This document shows positions 10,267 to 22,193 of a stretch of DNA of 64,000 bases, one piece after another. A program made the position numbers and the translations under genes. The stretch is taken from contig OY754986.1 in NCBI GenBank assembly GCA_963576475.1, forward strand, positions 12,654,493 to 12,718,492. The letters are read 5' to 3'. Each line of letters starts with the position of its first letter. Positions within the stretch are counted from its first letter, which is position 1. The notes under the pieces were generated by a model. That model ran no database searches and was not told where the DNA came from. It saw only the letters and a list, made by a program, of their open reading frames with translations. This DNA is from Molanna angustata (lineage: Eukaryota; Arthropoda; Insecta; Trichoptera; Molannidae).

Positions 10267-10830
10267 GGAATAAAATTTTTCAATTGCCTCCCAAATGAAT
10301 TAAAGCAGATAAAAGAATTTAAAAAATTTAAACACAAATTAAAATTGCACTTAACTTTCTAAAATAGTAGTTTTCGATTTTGTTGTTTTGATTTGTTTCA
10401 ATTTCCAGTATTTTCTTTTTTTATTTTTGAATATGTGTTTTGATATATTTGAATCGTCTATAATTCTATATTACTCATTTTTCAATTATTTTCATGTTTT
10501 TCTTTTTTTTGGTTTGAATATGTATTCTGATATGTTTTCTCATTTGAGTATTCTTCTTTTTCATTTATTTTCAACCTTTTTATGATGTTTATTTGATTTT
10601 TTTTGTTCATGTATGATTTGATTTAATTACTTTTACTTTTATGTTGACTTTGCTTTGTATTGATATTTTTATTTTGTTATAAGTGCTTCCCTCATCAAGC
10701 ACAAGATTGTAATCTTTTTCATGAGGTACTGCAGGGAAAAATATGTAAGAATATTATTACTAGTGAATTTATATATTGATTTGTATTATAAAATATATTA
10801 AAAATAAAATAAAATAAATAAATAAATAAA
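10267..10830 (+). pseudogene. LINE 3' end, ORF tail plus 3' UTR
   Basis: Bases 10267-10362 encode GIKFFNCLPNELKQIKEFKK..., ending LHLTF and a stop. This is the aromatic-N-x-LP tail of a CR1/Jockey-like ORF2. A pyrimidine-rich 3' UTR follows with a CATCAAGCACAAGATTGTAAT block and ends in AAAT repeats at about 10830. A minus-strand copy of the same tail and UTR lies at 20100-20500. All upstream domains are missing. Confidence 0.75.
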
Positions 10831-10846
10831 TAATTGAACGTATAAC

Positions 10847-11046
10847 TTATCAATAATTGTTCGGTTTCCGTGCGGGCGTCCTGGGTTCGATTCCCAGCAG
10901 TAGAGAAATTTATTTAAATTCATTTCTAACGCAAATATTACTTCTCTAGGCTGGAAATACTGGTTAGTTGGAAGAAATTGCCATACGGCAATAAACTCAC
11001 CACTTGCGCAGGGTGCAAGGAAGTGTTTATTACCGTTATTATTATA
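10847..11046 (+). mobile_element. tRNA-derived SINE, 5'-incomplete
   Basis: B box GGTTCGATTCC is present with the preceding GTGCGGGCGTCC arm. The A-box half is missing. The body (TGGAAATACTGGTTAGTTGG, CCATACGGCAA, ACTTGCGCAGGGTGCAAG) matches the minus-strand copy at 14148-14364, and the tail is an ATT-rich run. Confidence 0.8.
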
Positions 11047-11960
11047 TCCTGTGGAGTATGACTTGTTCAAAAGTATCATTTGAATGTCTCAAATACCTAC
11101 AATGTCGTATCATAGATTCTTCCTTTTTGGTATTTCAGCAAGTATTGTTACTCAACTAGACTACAGGTCGAAATTTTCAGGTTCAAATTTAATCGAAGGA
11201 ACGATGTGACCTATTCAAAAAGATCGAACCAATGTTGTGCTTGGTCCTTGTCGATATGTATCTTTCTACTCGTGTGTTAGAATCAACGGTATCGGATTAG
11301 CTTGTTGACACTTTGGAGACTCCACACTAAGAACACTAGCAATGTTGTCCATGCCACGAAACCTGTTTTGACGAATATTAAAAAGACATAAAAACATCGT
11401 TTTATTCATAACGACTCTGGACGTGTTACGAGTTCGTATTTCAAACCCAATCTGTTAATCTCGCATTTTTCTACGAATCAAAAACCAAAGCAGGTACTAA
11501 TAATAGAAATCGCAAAAAAATATTACGTCATGATAGCATTTCTATAGTTACAACTCGTTTTTTTGTAATTTGCGATTATGTTTACAATTTGAAGAATCAT
11601 CCATAAATACATGTTTCGCTCTCGATTGTAATTAAGAGCAAAAAAAAACAATTTGTTCAATCTTCATATAACCAAATAGATTTTACTCCTCACTACTCCA
11701 AAGATATATAATGGGGAGTTGTGAATTCGCAATTTAGGATTATTTTTTATTGCAGATTATCAGCTAGTATCATGGTGAAATTGTATTCTTAAAGTTTCAT
11801 CACAATGTATCTGTGTGTGTATTTATTCGACATATTTCTTGAATATACTGCAAAGCTGAGTCATGTAGAGCCCTAAAGACCATAAAACAAACTTAATAGT
11901 AACGTACTCCTCATTCTGGATAGTCCAACCAGTGCAGTTTGCTACGGAAAAGTATTCTGT
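11047..11960. other. Anonymous AT-rich sequence
   Basis: Nothing supported was seen; short frames here have no recognisable domain. Confidence 0.45.
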
Positions 11961-12513
11961 GGGCCGGTATTACAGTCTCAGTTTACTCAAGTTTTACAAA
12001 AATATGGCGTAATACAGTGTCCGTTTAGGCCTAATCTGTCCTCAAATACATCACTAAAACGACAAATATTTAACTCAACGTTTCTGGTGGTGAGTCAACT
12101 GTCATTTCTCGACTTGTTGCTAGGCAACGCGTGTAGTTTCAGTGTTCTATCACTAGAGGCGTTAGTTGTATCGACGGTGGCGCCACACAACAAAACAAAC
12201 TGATAGCCATATTGAAACGAACATGGGCATTTAAAAACATTATTTTGGTGAAAAAAATTTATTTTACCATTTTGGTTAGTAAAACAATAGTATTTCAAGT
12301 CGTAGCGTCCCGTTTTGTAGTTCGTATTATTTGAGGTTATTTAAAATACGACAGATAATAACCACAGAAAAAGTAAAATATGTCTATAATTGAAGATTTA
12401 GTAACTGACATGTCATATTACACTGTAATACGGAAATGGATTCAATCTCCCCTAAACTTTAATCTTGAGTTTAACAAACTCAATGAGTTGAGGGCCAACT
12501 GTAATATCGGGCC
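11961..12513 (-). mobile_element. MITE-A, complete short copy, inverted
   Basis: It begins GGGCCGGTATTACAGTCTCA and ends AGTTGAGGGCCAACTGTAATATCGGGCC, giving imperfect terminal inverted repeats around GGCCC(G/A)(G/A)TATTACAGT. The interior (AATATTTAACTCAACGTTTCTGG) is the reverse complement of the right part of the copies at 57711 and 59151. It is 553 bp long and has no transposase. A 72-codon frame at 12380-12598 runs across its end and is not a gene. Confidence 0.7.
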
Positions 12514-13894
12514 TGATATATACATTGCTTTAATCAGCCTCACAGCTGCGTCAAACATCATTATTTGCAATCTTAAAGCCAATAGGTACCTACACTAAAT
12601 ATGTAAACATCTTGTTAATATAAGAACGAATATTACTCATTACTAATTCCGAATAACTCTATATTGGCACACAAGGAACCCCATATGCGTCTTGAATGAC
12701 GTTAGATTTGTAAATAACTTTTCCTCATACAATACCCAATAGCTTTGATCATTGATCATGTAAGTTCGAAGAACACATTGAAAATATAAGAAACAAATGT
12801 AATAATAGGACTACAACAAAAATTAAATATAAATATACTTTAAATTTTTAGGTACATATTCATATATTTCACAGATTTTCCCGTAACGGGGAAGGAAGGG
12901 AAGGAAAAAGGAAGTGACAAAGACCTAATTTGTTACTTAACACCACCACGATATGCCGCAATAAACTTTGCGAATCAATTCACCCGTCGAATGTCATAGT
13001 ATTTTGCTCCAATCAGAATACCGCGTTACGAACGGCGAACGGAAATTTTCTCGACATAATGCGCGGAAGTTTACGCGGGCTAGTATCCGCGGAAAACAGA
13101 ATAACGATCTGCTATAAGAAACGCATGTAGCGTATAAACATCCGGAATAGGCCTGCAGGTCCAATTCTCCGTCATAATACGTTATGTTGGGAGCAATTTA
13201 TGGTATTAACATAAATTGATCGAATACGCAGCACGCATCTTCTCATGCAAGCTCTTCTGTTTTTTTCTGATTTCTCACATTACTTAGATCTCATTTATAC
13301 GCCAACCATACACAGAGATCTTCTGCCATTCAGTCCGTCGCTTTTAATCGTGTATATCCTGAAAGTCACTCGTCCATCCATAATTAATTTAATAAGACTG
13401 AACTATTTTTCTCGGCTCATTTATTATAATTAATCTATTCACTTCGTCCTTCCTTAATATAAAAAAAGTCAATAACGAATATTATATTCTGTCAAAACAA
13501 TAAGGAAATAATTATACATTATGTATTTTCTTAGATTGTCATTGATATTATTAATATCTACGTACCTTTTTGAGTCACATATATATTCTTTCGCATTTTT
13601 CCTCGTTTTGTACACGATCTTCAGACGTGAAAGTATTTATTTATTTATTTATTCAATTTTCGCACAGATAAGTCGACATATGGAAACAAAAAAAAAAAAA
13701 ACCCTTTTCAAATTAAAATTAAAATAAAATCTATTGCAAAATTTCAATACAGACAGACAAGTGAGAAAAGGGTGTAAAAAATGGACTGAATGGCATAAAT
13801 CAATCTCTACTAACAAACACAAGCAAAGTAAAGCTTTCAATAAAATATACACAGTATTAATGAGGAATGCAATAATGGAATTGGATTTCCCTGC
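12514..13894. other. Anonymous sequence with a slightly GC-richer patch
   Basis: Bases about 12930-13180 are richer in CG dinucleotides than the surroundings and hold a 66-codon frame (12930-13130) with no recognised motif. I cannot support a gene. An overlapping pair of frames at 13649-13979 looks like chance. Confidence 0.35.
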
Positions 13895-13972
13895 TTTTAC
13901 GGGATACCCGAAAACGGTGATAATAGAAAACAGTGGAAGCAATATTCAAAGCCGGTGCCTCACAGCACTTCA
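13895..13972 (+). repeat. Short interspersed block R6
   Basis: The block from ACCCGAAAACGGTGATAATA through GTGGAAGCAATATTCAAAGC to GGTGCCTCACAGCA recurs at 38885-38955 (plus) and 4492-4560 (minus). It is about 75 bp and non-coding. At 4.5 kb it is joined to a LINE 3' tail, which suggests it may be LINE- or SINE-derived. Confidence 0.6.
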
Positions 13973-14147
13973 ATTTTAAAAACTACCTACTAATAATTTG
14001 TAGGTACTTAATTTATTGATTTTCTTAGAACAATTATAAAATCGGCCATGTGTAGTTTCAAAGAAAGACATTATAAAATATACCATGAATGATTAAAAAA
14101 CCCAACTACATTGCGCGATTTCGTAAGAGGACATAAAAACTTAAACA

Positions 14148-14364
14148 TTAATAATAATAATAATAATTAACACTTTCTTGCACTCTGCGCAAGTGACTAG
14201 TTTTTTGCCGTATGGTATTTTTTTCCAATTAACCAGTGTTTCCAGCTCAGAGAAGCAATGCCTATTTGCGTGAGAAATAAATTTAAATAAAGTTCTCCTC
14301 TGCTGGGAATCGAACCCAGGACGCCCGCACAGAAACCGAACTGTGCCACAGCGGTCGGCATTAC
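14148..14364 (-). mobile_element. tRNA-derived SINE, minus strand
   Basis: On the minus strand it starts GCCGACCGCTGTGGCACAGT, with A box TGGCACAGTTCGG and B box GGTTCGATTCC. The body matches the copy at 10847-11046, and it ends in ATT repeats. The full head is present here, so this is the better copy. Confidence 0.85.
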
Positions 14365-14379
14365 ATTTTATATTCAAAT

Positions 14380-14455
14380 TTAATCAATATGTTAAACAGT
14401 GTTTTTTAAAAAAAAAAAACAATGGTATTTTCAACATTTCTCTAGCGAAAAAGCG
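14380..14455 (-). repeat. Repeat R5, copy 2, first part before LTR insertion
   Basis: ATGTTAAACAGTG and TTTTCAACATTTCTCTAG are reverse complements of R5 landmarks at 29830-29880. The match stops at the LTR element and resumes at 19492. Together they give the pre-insertion site. Confidence 0.65.
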
Positions 14456-15140
14456 TTTGGGGTAGGAAGTATTGTGGTATGTAGAGCTTGCCAAAGTGCC
14501 AGAGTGGTCACTTGGTTAGAAGCGATTGCATACCAGCAGGAGCTGATATGCAAGCCTGTAATTGAGGTGGTAAGGTCGGTCAGTTGGACGTGTAGGTATT
14601 ACCTGTTTGTCCGCCTTCAGCTACATACAACCCAAATGATATCTCAACCGCTTGGTTCGAACCTGGTGGCGGTCTGTTCGGATAGTCCCGACAGCTGAGC
14701 CACAGATTGATCGACCAAGCAACTGCGATACCGTATACAATAGATTAAATATTATTATCAAATATTACTCAGGTAGGAATGGTAGACAGATTGAAAGATA
14801 TAACAGGAAATTTAACTTACTCTTTTATTTATCAAGATGATGATTACAATTGATGTTTACTAATATTACTTGGTACAGAAATGTCGAGTTATTATTTAAT
14901 GAATATAAACGTAAATTTGAAACGCGGACGATTTGAACGACGACGAGCGGTCGGGCAGCGTGATGCCTAGCTTCGAGATCTGGATGAGCGGAATGGTGTG
15001 GGCGCGCTGTGCTTCCCCTTAAATAGGAGACGGGCTGTGAATACGGCGCAGGGCAAGATGGCGCCTGCCGAAGTACTCAGCGCAGCGAAGCACTGCGCGG
15101 CGCAATTGGCGCAATTGGCGCAATTGGCGCAGTCGCCACA
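14456..15140 (-). repeat. 3' LTR of the 5.04-kb element
   Basis: 685 bp, from TTTGGGGTAGG to GTCGCCACA on the plus strand. Near its TGTGGC end it holds three GCAATTGGC units. Apparent frames inside it (14399-14698, 14652-14840) recur in the other LTR only because the LTRs are duplicates. Confidence 0.9.
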
Positions 15141-15444
15141 GACCCCGCTGGCAGTCGCTTAGACGAAACACGACCCCTCCTCGAAGTTCAAAGTCCTTAC
15201 ATTGCGTTCTGTGAAAGATAAAAAAAAATTTTTTTAAAGCATTTGATTTGTTATTTGTATAGGGTTTTCTTTTGAACCGCTATGTACATCTTGTGTTATC
15301 AATTTCTATATGCAAAGTAGTCTTTTCTAATACACAGTAATGTAATTATTTAAATACAGCTTAATCTATACATATATAAAGTTAATCATATTATAAGTTT
15401 TAAAATAAATTTGTTTTAGTACAAAGTATAAAGTTACTTATCTT

Positions 15445-15981
15445 TTAAAAATATCTGCTGCTGGTATGATTTGCTGCTCTTGTGATGGCGTGTGGTTGCT
15501 CTGCTATTGAGGTGAATGGAGGAGTGTCGTCCTGCGTGTGCTGGCTGGACATCCTTATGTGTTCCTCAGTGGTATAGCTTGTTGGGTGTTGTTGATTGCG
15601 ACTTCGTAGTGTACCATTAATTGTGAATGGTCCCCAGTTTTCTGTTATGAAGTGTAGAAGTTCTATTTTTTGTTCAGGATGAAGTAGATGTGTTATGTAT
15701 GTAGAAAATTGATGCAGTTGTATGCGTGGATGCTTCGACTTTGTCGGGAATATCTTCCTGAAGTAGGTATTTATCCAGCTAGGCGAAATGGTTTGCAGTG
15801 TGCTCAGCGTGTGTATGCTTGTATATAAATATTCGACAGCTGCCTCGTGTGCCGGCAAGGGCGAAGCACGAGGGTGTCTTGTGGTTTTCGGCGTGTCGTC
15901 AGGAGACAGCTTTGAATGTAGAGTATCCAGTGTAGCCTGTAGGGTTTTGCGGTGCGCCATGTTGACGGCTTTGAAGTGCAT
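15445..15981 (-). CDS. 178-codon open frame inside the LTR element, unknown
   Basis: This is the longest frame in the element and lies close to its 3' LTR. It starts MHFKAVNMAHRKTL and ends NHTSSRYF. It is rich in His, Thr, Ser and Pro, with no zinc knuckle, protease triad, membrane segment or signal peptide that I can see. Its N-terminus lies in a 61-bp tandem duplication (15936-16057). I do not recognise it. It could be a relic of a gag- or env-position gene, or a frame kept open by chance in GC-richer DNA. No conserved element frame was found upstream of it. Confidence 0.25.
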   Translation of the reverse strand: MHFKAVNMAHRKTLQATLDTLHSKLSPDDTPKTTRHPRASPLPAHEAAVEYLYTSIHTLSTLQTISPSWINTYFRKIFPTKSKHPRIQLHQFSTYITHLLHPEQKIELLHFITENWGPFTINGTLRSRNQQHPTSYTTEEHIRMSSQHTQDDTPPFTSIAEQPHAITRAANHTSSRYF

Positions 15982-16057
15982 GGGACTTCAGTGTAACCTG
16001 TAGGTATTTGCGGTGCGCCATGTTGACGGCTTTGAAGTGCATGGGACTTCAGTGTAA
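15936..16057. repeat. 61-bp tandem duplication in LTR element interior
   Basis: Two copies of a 61-bp unit (CCTGTAGG...GACTTCAGTGTAA) lie head to tail. A second duplication, about 102 bp apart, involves the GCGGGGGCAGCTAGTT block at 16443-16515 and 16545-16617. Confidence 0.85.
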
Positions 16058-18786
16058 CCTGGGTACATTTCGTGAAATCGGAGGATGTGATGTGAACTCC
16101 TCAGGGCGGTGACACGTAAATGTTGAGCAGCTTCGTTTCTTCATGCGTCGCAAGGAGGTTGACATTAGCTCTTTGCGTGCAGGCCATGAAGGAAGAGACG
16201 TTGTATGTCCAACAAAATCGTTCCTCGTCAGAGCAATGATGGCGATGACTTGGGGAAGACTTTGCGTGCTCTTGTAGTAAGTGTATGTGTGATGCTGGCA
16301 CGGAGATGTTCTCAAAAGGCAAACGTTGCTGGTTCTTCAGCGGTGTTGAGCAGTGAGTATTGGCGGTACCAATGATGATCCTCAGCGATGCTCCGGTTGA
16401 ATGCTGGTATGATGTGAAGATGCAGTGGTTCATCCATAGTTAATTTCTTCCCGGTAGTGATGCGGTAGAATGCGGGGGCAGCTAGTTTCTGTATGAAGTC
16501 GTCCAGATGATGATGATGATGTGATTCATCATAAATAATTTTTTCTTCTATGTAGTGATGCGGTTGAATGCGGGGGCAGCTAGTTGCTGTATGAAGTCGT
16601 CCAGATGATTCTTGTTGATGTCATTGATGCTCAATTTGAAATTTTAAAATTATACAATAGAATTATACAATGTAAATGTTTGTACTTGCGATGATTGATA
16701 GGTATAGAATGTTTTTTATAATTTGCAAGTTCCATTTGATTATAAGTATTTATAAGTATTATAAGTTCCATTTGATTTGATTTATAAGTATGTTTATACT
16801 CGTTGCTGAAGTATTGTATAATGTATGATGCCATATAATGTTATTTGTTTGTTTCGTATTGTATTGTACAATGTTTTTTTTTTAAATTTAATATACGAGT
16901 ATGTTTATAATATTTATTATTATTATGTATGCCATGTTTCAATGTTTTTATAATTTTAATGTTTTATAATACTTTTTGTAGTATTACATAGTTAATATAA
17001 TATAGTTTAGTTTATAGTACCAGTTTGTTGCTGTATTATATAGTTAATATATAATAAGGTTTTAATGTTTGATTATGGTTAGGTATTTTTACTACCGTAT
17101 ATTATAGTTTCAATGTTTCTATATTCTGGAACGTATTCGCTATCGTATCGTATTATTTTTATTGTTCGATCATGGTTATATAGTTGTAGTTTTTTATAAA
17201 AAATAAAGTAAAATATTTTGTATTTATTTAAGTATAATATTTTGTAAATATTTTATATTAGTTTTAGCTATTTGTAGCTGCTCGATGTATCACGGCTTTT
17301 TATTTTTATTTATTTCGATTGTATTTAAAAACAATGTTTATTTGTAGTTCGTTATTGTTTAAATTTGCTTTCTATATTATAGTAATAGTTTTAAACTTCC
17401 GTATCGTATGCTTGTTGGAGTTTATTTTTTAGAATAATATTTTAATATTATAGTTTTAGAAGCATTAGTTTAGTTTATTTTCAAAAAATTATTTCGACGA
17501 AATATTTTAAAAATATATTATAATGTTCGTTTGCGTACGTATTTTATTTTATTTAATTGTAATTGTATACAATTGTTTTATTCCTATAATTATATTTAGA
17601 AACGATGTATCTAATTTATTTAAATATTTAATGTATTTTATTTTTTCGACGTATACTATTATATTGGCGAAGATGTTTAAATATTTTTATGCACGGTAAC
17701 TTTCACTTTTGTGAATGGGGTATTGACCTGATCGTTATCGCTGTTATATAGGGGTTATACGAGTTCATTCAGCGAGCCTTTTGTTTGAAGTTCGTTTACC
17801 TCCTTTTTTATTACCGAAGGACGCGGTGTAACATTCTTAAACATATATTGGGTTTACTGAATTTTTACATAAAAATATGCGTTTTACGAATATAATAATT
17901 ATTTAACTATATGTTTCTAATTTTTAGTTTTTATGATAATGGTTTTATTTGGGAATGTAATATGTATTTTTAATTGATAATTTTTTAATTTTTACGTATT
18001 ACGATATTTAGCAAAAATAAATATTTTATGAATTTCTATGAAATTTATTTTTAATTTTTATTTTTTGTGTGCGTTTTATCAATTATGAAAAGAAGTAAAA
18101 TATTTATAATGACTTTAGGCTTTTAAGATGACTTTAGTAATATTATGATTTTTATACCTCTTTTCGGCGTTTTTGATTCTCTAGCTTTTTGCTTTAGATT
18201 TTTATACCTTCGTCCTTTGTATTTATTTATTTATTTTCTGGTACTTTTGGTTTTTTTTTAGGCAGCTTCTTTTTTAATTGTTCCGTCTGGATTATTTTTG
18301 CGTCTCGTCAGTCATGAAAAAATATAAAGTACATATTAGTTATATATTAAACAATTGTAAATATGTTAAGTTAGGTGGAATTTGCGTATGAGCGTTTTTG
18401 AGCGTTTTTTGAGCGGGTACACTTGTAATTAATTTTTGACAAATTATAAGACAAATGTATTTAATATATTAGCTTGTAATATATGTGTTACCTGCTCGAG
18501 TGATTCCGTTCATCCAGACCTCGCTGTTCAAGTATTAATTCCCGTTAAATCCTTTGTCTCTGTCGTGCAGTAAAATGTTACGCAGTATATTAATGAACAC
18601 GTATTATTGTTCTGTTTAATAAAACTACTGATTTTACGTTAAAAATGCACAATAGGTTGTGATAGGCTTACCAGAATATTTACCACTGTATAACAATTGA
18701 AATTATGAGCACAAAATAAAAGTACCTGAGTTTTTTAACGATTTCGGAATCTTACCAGTTTTTGAAGGTATGTGTGTGTTCAGAGA

Positions 18787-18804
18787 CACGTTCGGTGGTC
18801 ACCA
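18787..18804 (-). promoter_or_regulatory. Primer binding site, tRNA-Trp-like
   Basis: The minus strand reads TGGTGACCACCGAACGTG, two bases after the 5' LTR. It begins TGG (complement of CCA) and resembles, with indels, the tRNA-Trp primer site TGGTGACCCCGACGTGAT. Confidence 0.6.
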
Positions 18805-18806
18805 GT

Positions 18807-19491
18807 TTTGGGGTAGGAAGTATTGTGGTATGTAGAGCTTGCCAAAGTGCCAGAGTGGTCACTTGGTTAGAAGCGATTGCATACCAGCAGGAGCTGATAT
18901 GCAAGCCTGTAATTGAGGTGGTAAGGTCGGTCAGTTGGACGTGTAGGTATTACCTGTTTGTCCGCCTTCAGCTACATACAACCCAAATGATATCTCAACC
19001 GCTTGGTTCGAACCTGGTGGCGGTCTGTTCGGATAGTCCCGACAGCTGAGCCACAGATTGATCGACCAAGCAACTGCGATACCGTATACAATAGATTAAA
19101 TATTATTATCAAATATTACTCAGGTAGGAATGGTAGACAGATTGAAAGATATAACAGGAAATTTAACTTACTCTTTTATTTATCAAGATGATGATTACAA
19201 TTGATGTTTACTAATATTACTTGGTACAGAAATGTCGAGTTATTATTTAATGAATATAAACGTAAATTTGAAACGCGGACGATTTGAACGACGACGAGCG
19301 GTCGGGCAGCGTGATGCCTAGCTTCGAGATCTGGATGAGCGGAATGGTGTGGGCGCGCTGTGCTTCCCCTTAAATAGGAGACGGGCTGTGAATACGGCGC
19401 AGGGCAAGATGGCGCCTGCCGAAGTACTCAGCGCAGCGAAGCACTGCGCGGCGCAATTGGCGCAATTGGCGCAATTGGCGCAGTCGCCACA
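18807..19491 (-). repeat. 5' LTR of the 5.04-kb element
   Basis: Duplicate of 14456-15140. On the minus strand it is the upstream LTR and should hold the promoter. No TATA box was assigned. Confidence 0.9.
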
Positions 19492-19760
19492 AGCGTTACA
19501 ACATTTCAAAATTCTGTTTAAATTACCTTAAAAATATTAAAAATATCGAGTATAAATATTTTATGTCCTTAAAATCAAAGTGTATGACTGATAAAGTTTT
19601 TAAATTTCATGTCATGTTTGTTTTTAAAATGCGAAAAAAAAACAAATTTTGAGTTCTCGATAATTTAAATCACGTACATAATATCCTTTTCAACGCACGC
19701 GATGCTTACTAACGCGTAACTTCATAGTGCATCAGGTGGTTTTAATATATCATGTTTTCA
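19492..19760 (-). repeat. Repeat R5, copy 2, second part
   Basis: This continues the R5 match after the LTR insertion and ends with GATGCTTACTAACGCGTAAC and AGTGCATCAGGTGGTTTTAA, the reverse complement of the R5 start at 29490-29560. Confidence 0.7.
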
Positions 19761-20099
19761 GTCTTATCTTTTTCAGTCCTAAATATGAAAAGACTGTTTG
19801 CTTTATTTATTAATTTATTTGTCATTTACATAAAAAAGATAATACCGCTTATGACACAGTGACACACTAACTATGTTAAACACTTTGACACATCTGTGCT
19901 GTATCAATTTCTTTCTTAGCACTTGCGAAAGTCAGGGACGGTTCTACCAATTCAGTGCCCGGCTCACTAAATTAAAAAGATGCACCCCCCATTAAAAAGG
20001 TTTCGAATCATTACATACTACAAATTGATTTTATTTATTTATTTTTTTAACATATTATGTCCCAATACACATAAAAATATAATTCGCAAGTATAGTAAT
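19761..20099. other. Anonymous AT-rich sequence
   Basis: No supported feature was seen. Confidence 0.45.
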
Positions 20100-20500
20100 T
20101 TTTACAATAGGTTTTTTTTTTTGTAATGCGTCATCAAAAATATTGCAATCTTGTGCTTGATGAGGAAATCACGTACACTGACCAATAATTAATTAATAAT
20201 TACCTAATAAATAATGACAAATTGATTTAATATAAAGCAATTAAATCAAAGTCATACATGAACAAACAATCAAACAAACATTAAATAAATGAAAAATAAA
20301 TAATACAGACAATTGAAACATCAAACACATATTCAAATAAAAAAAGGAAGTTCAGGCAATATAAACATATCAACAACAAATCGAAAACAATCAATTTAGA
20401 ATGTAAGATGCAATTATAATTTTTGTTAATTTTTTTTATATTCCTTTATCTGCTTTAATTCATTTGGGAGGCAGTAAAAACATTAAACATTATTTGTACG
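20100..20500 (-). pseudogene. LINE 3' end, minus-strand copy of the 10.3-kb tail
   Basis: On the minus strand CLPNELKQIKEYKK is followed by a stop and further broken codons, then a 3' UTR containing TCATCAAGCACAAGATTGCAAT. Both parts match the element at 10267-10830. It is more decayed than that copy. Confidence 0.7.
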
Positions 20501-21544
20501 AATAATTTAATCTCGCTGTTGTAATATTAAAATAATATAAATAAATAATTTAGGTATATAGCGTCGTTTAATGATTCAGTATCATTCCATATGCGCGTTG
20601 TATTGATAAGGAAGATATATTTTGAATCTAATTTACTTGGGGTTTCATATATTTTTATATTTTTCAAAGAATGAATATGTTCTTGTTACAAGTACATATA
20701 CATCATCATACATTCCCTTAACTAAGCATTAATTTTCATAACATAACTGTTGGACGTTGTGTGGCTCTTGGGATATTTAGAGTCAGCTTTATATTATATT
20801 ACAAAATAAAAGGTTGTTATTATTATGTCTTCGTACGATCCATCGATTTGAACCGCTCATTTTGAACATATTGTCGATCCTGCCCCAAATGTTTACATTC
20901 CTTGGTGGAGACCGACCAGTGAGAGAATGCGAGAAGTGATGAAAATCTCGCATAATTTTATAAACTTAGGTAAGGTTTACTTTAAGTAGATGGTTTTTGT
21001 CAATTAAATCGTAATTACTATACATAGTCGGACCCGCAAGACTTGCACGACCATGAGCAAGACTGGATATGCAAGACCAATAACAAACCGCACTTGTAAA
21101 TGCGGGTAACGATTTGAACATTTTTTTTAATAATCTCTATGAATCCTAATCATACCACCAGATACAAATATTAATTTACCGAAATGCGAGACACAAATTT
21201 CTTATACAAAATAATGTAAACACCATATCCCATTCTTTATACTTACTTGAACTAAAAACACTTAATTGCCCCGAGCGTCACGCTCGATCAAACGATATTT
21301 TAAAAAAATCGTTCAACAACTACAAAAAATTAAATAATTCGAAAACCCTGGACATGTTTTATGATGACAATGGTAAATTATAAAGTGTTAATTGTAAAAT
21401 CTTCGAAGTTATTCCTATCCTCCTATTCCTCCTCCTTTCCTGTTCAATAGAGGTTTGTACGTTCAATTATTAATGTATAGGCATAATTATTTTTTATTTT
21501 ATGTATGAAAAGGTTTGTACTCGTTTTACCTAGTAATTTGTAAA
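20501..21544. other. Anonymous AT-rich sequence
   Basis: No coding or RNA feature was supported. Confidence 0.45.
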
Positions 21545-22065
21545 TATATGCTTGAGAAGTTGAAGTTGTTATCAATAAAACAGCAAATAATTTTAAATGT
21601 GTTAATTTTTATATATAAATTAAAAAATGGACTATCACCGCGATATTTGCAAAAAAAAATGTTCTGTATAATTTCGAAGTTCACACGTACCCGACGAGAA
21701 GTCGGCGGGACTTAAGACTGCCTCAGACTAACCTGGCAGGTACACAAAATAATGTGTATTACAAAGTACATCAACTGTTTAATAATTTGCCAGAATGAGT
21801 GAAGGAAGCATCTGGTCTTGCTGCTTTTCGTCGCCTAAGTATTGAATACATAAAGGAAAGGTTATTTTAAGATATATATTTTTTAATTTTTTGTATAAAA
21901 TTGAATATTTTCTTGTTTTTTGTGATTTTATATATTCCATACTGTGAAAACTTTTTATTTTTTCTACTTGTTAATGTGCTTATTGGTTATACTAGATGTA
22001 AGAAAATGCATTTATTTTTTACATCTAAATAAAATACACATACCTACATACCTACATACAATTAC
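21545..22065 (+). pseudogene. LINE 3' end with ORF tail, copy 2
   Basis: It encodes the same tail as 6483-7085 (KQQIILNVLIFIYKLKN at the start and AFRRLSIEYIKERLF at the end). It carries a frameshift after about 21650 and an in-frame stop after NNLPE, so it is dead. The 3' UTR hairpin TAGATGTAAGAAA/TTTTTTACATCTA is conserved and the tail has CATAC-type repeats. Confidence 0.8.
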
Positions 22066-22193
22066 ATCTGTTCCCAGAATGAAATAAAAGTACTGAAATT
22101 ATCTTGTGTACAGGTGACGTCACCGGCATTCTTTCGCTTGGCGAGCTCTTACACTGTCTTTACCAATATACATTTTTTGATTTTGTTTTGATT

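Larger units (their letters stand above)
14456..19491 (-). mobile_element. Non-autonomous LTR retrotransposon (5.04 kb)
   Basis: Two 685-bp LTRs, in which I noticed no difference by eye, flank a 3666-bp interior. The target duplication is AGCG (14452-14455 and 19492-19495). Read on the minus strand the LTR starts TGTGGCGACTG and the primer site lies 2 bases after the 5' LTR. There is no gag, protease, reverse transcriptase or integrase. The interior is partly very AT-rich (16640-18500). Matching LTRs imply a recent insertion. A short target duplication and a tRNA-Trp-like primer site fit a Gypsy-like or retrovirus-like lineage, but without pol this is not certain. Confidence 0.85.

Noticed and set aside
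12380..12598. 72-codon gene
   Set aside because: It begins inside MITE-A and crosses its end; no motif is seen.
16650..18500. CRISPR-like or satellite array in the AT-rich interior of the LTR element
   Set aside because: The sequence is AT-rich but shows no regular period or spaced repeats.
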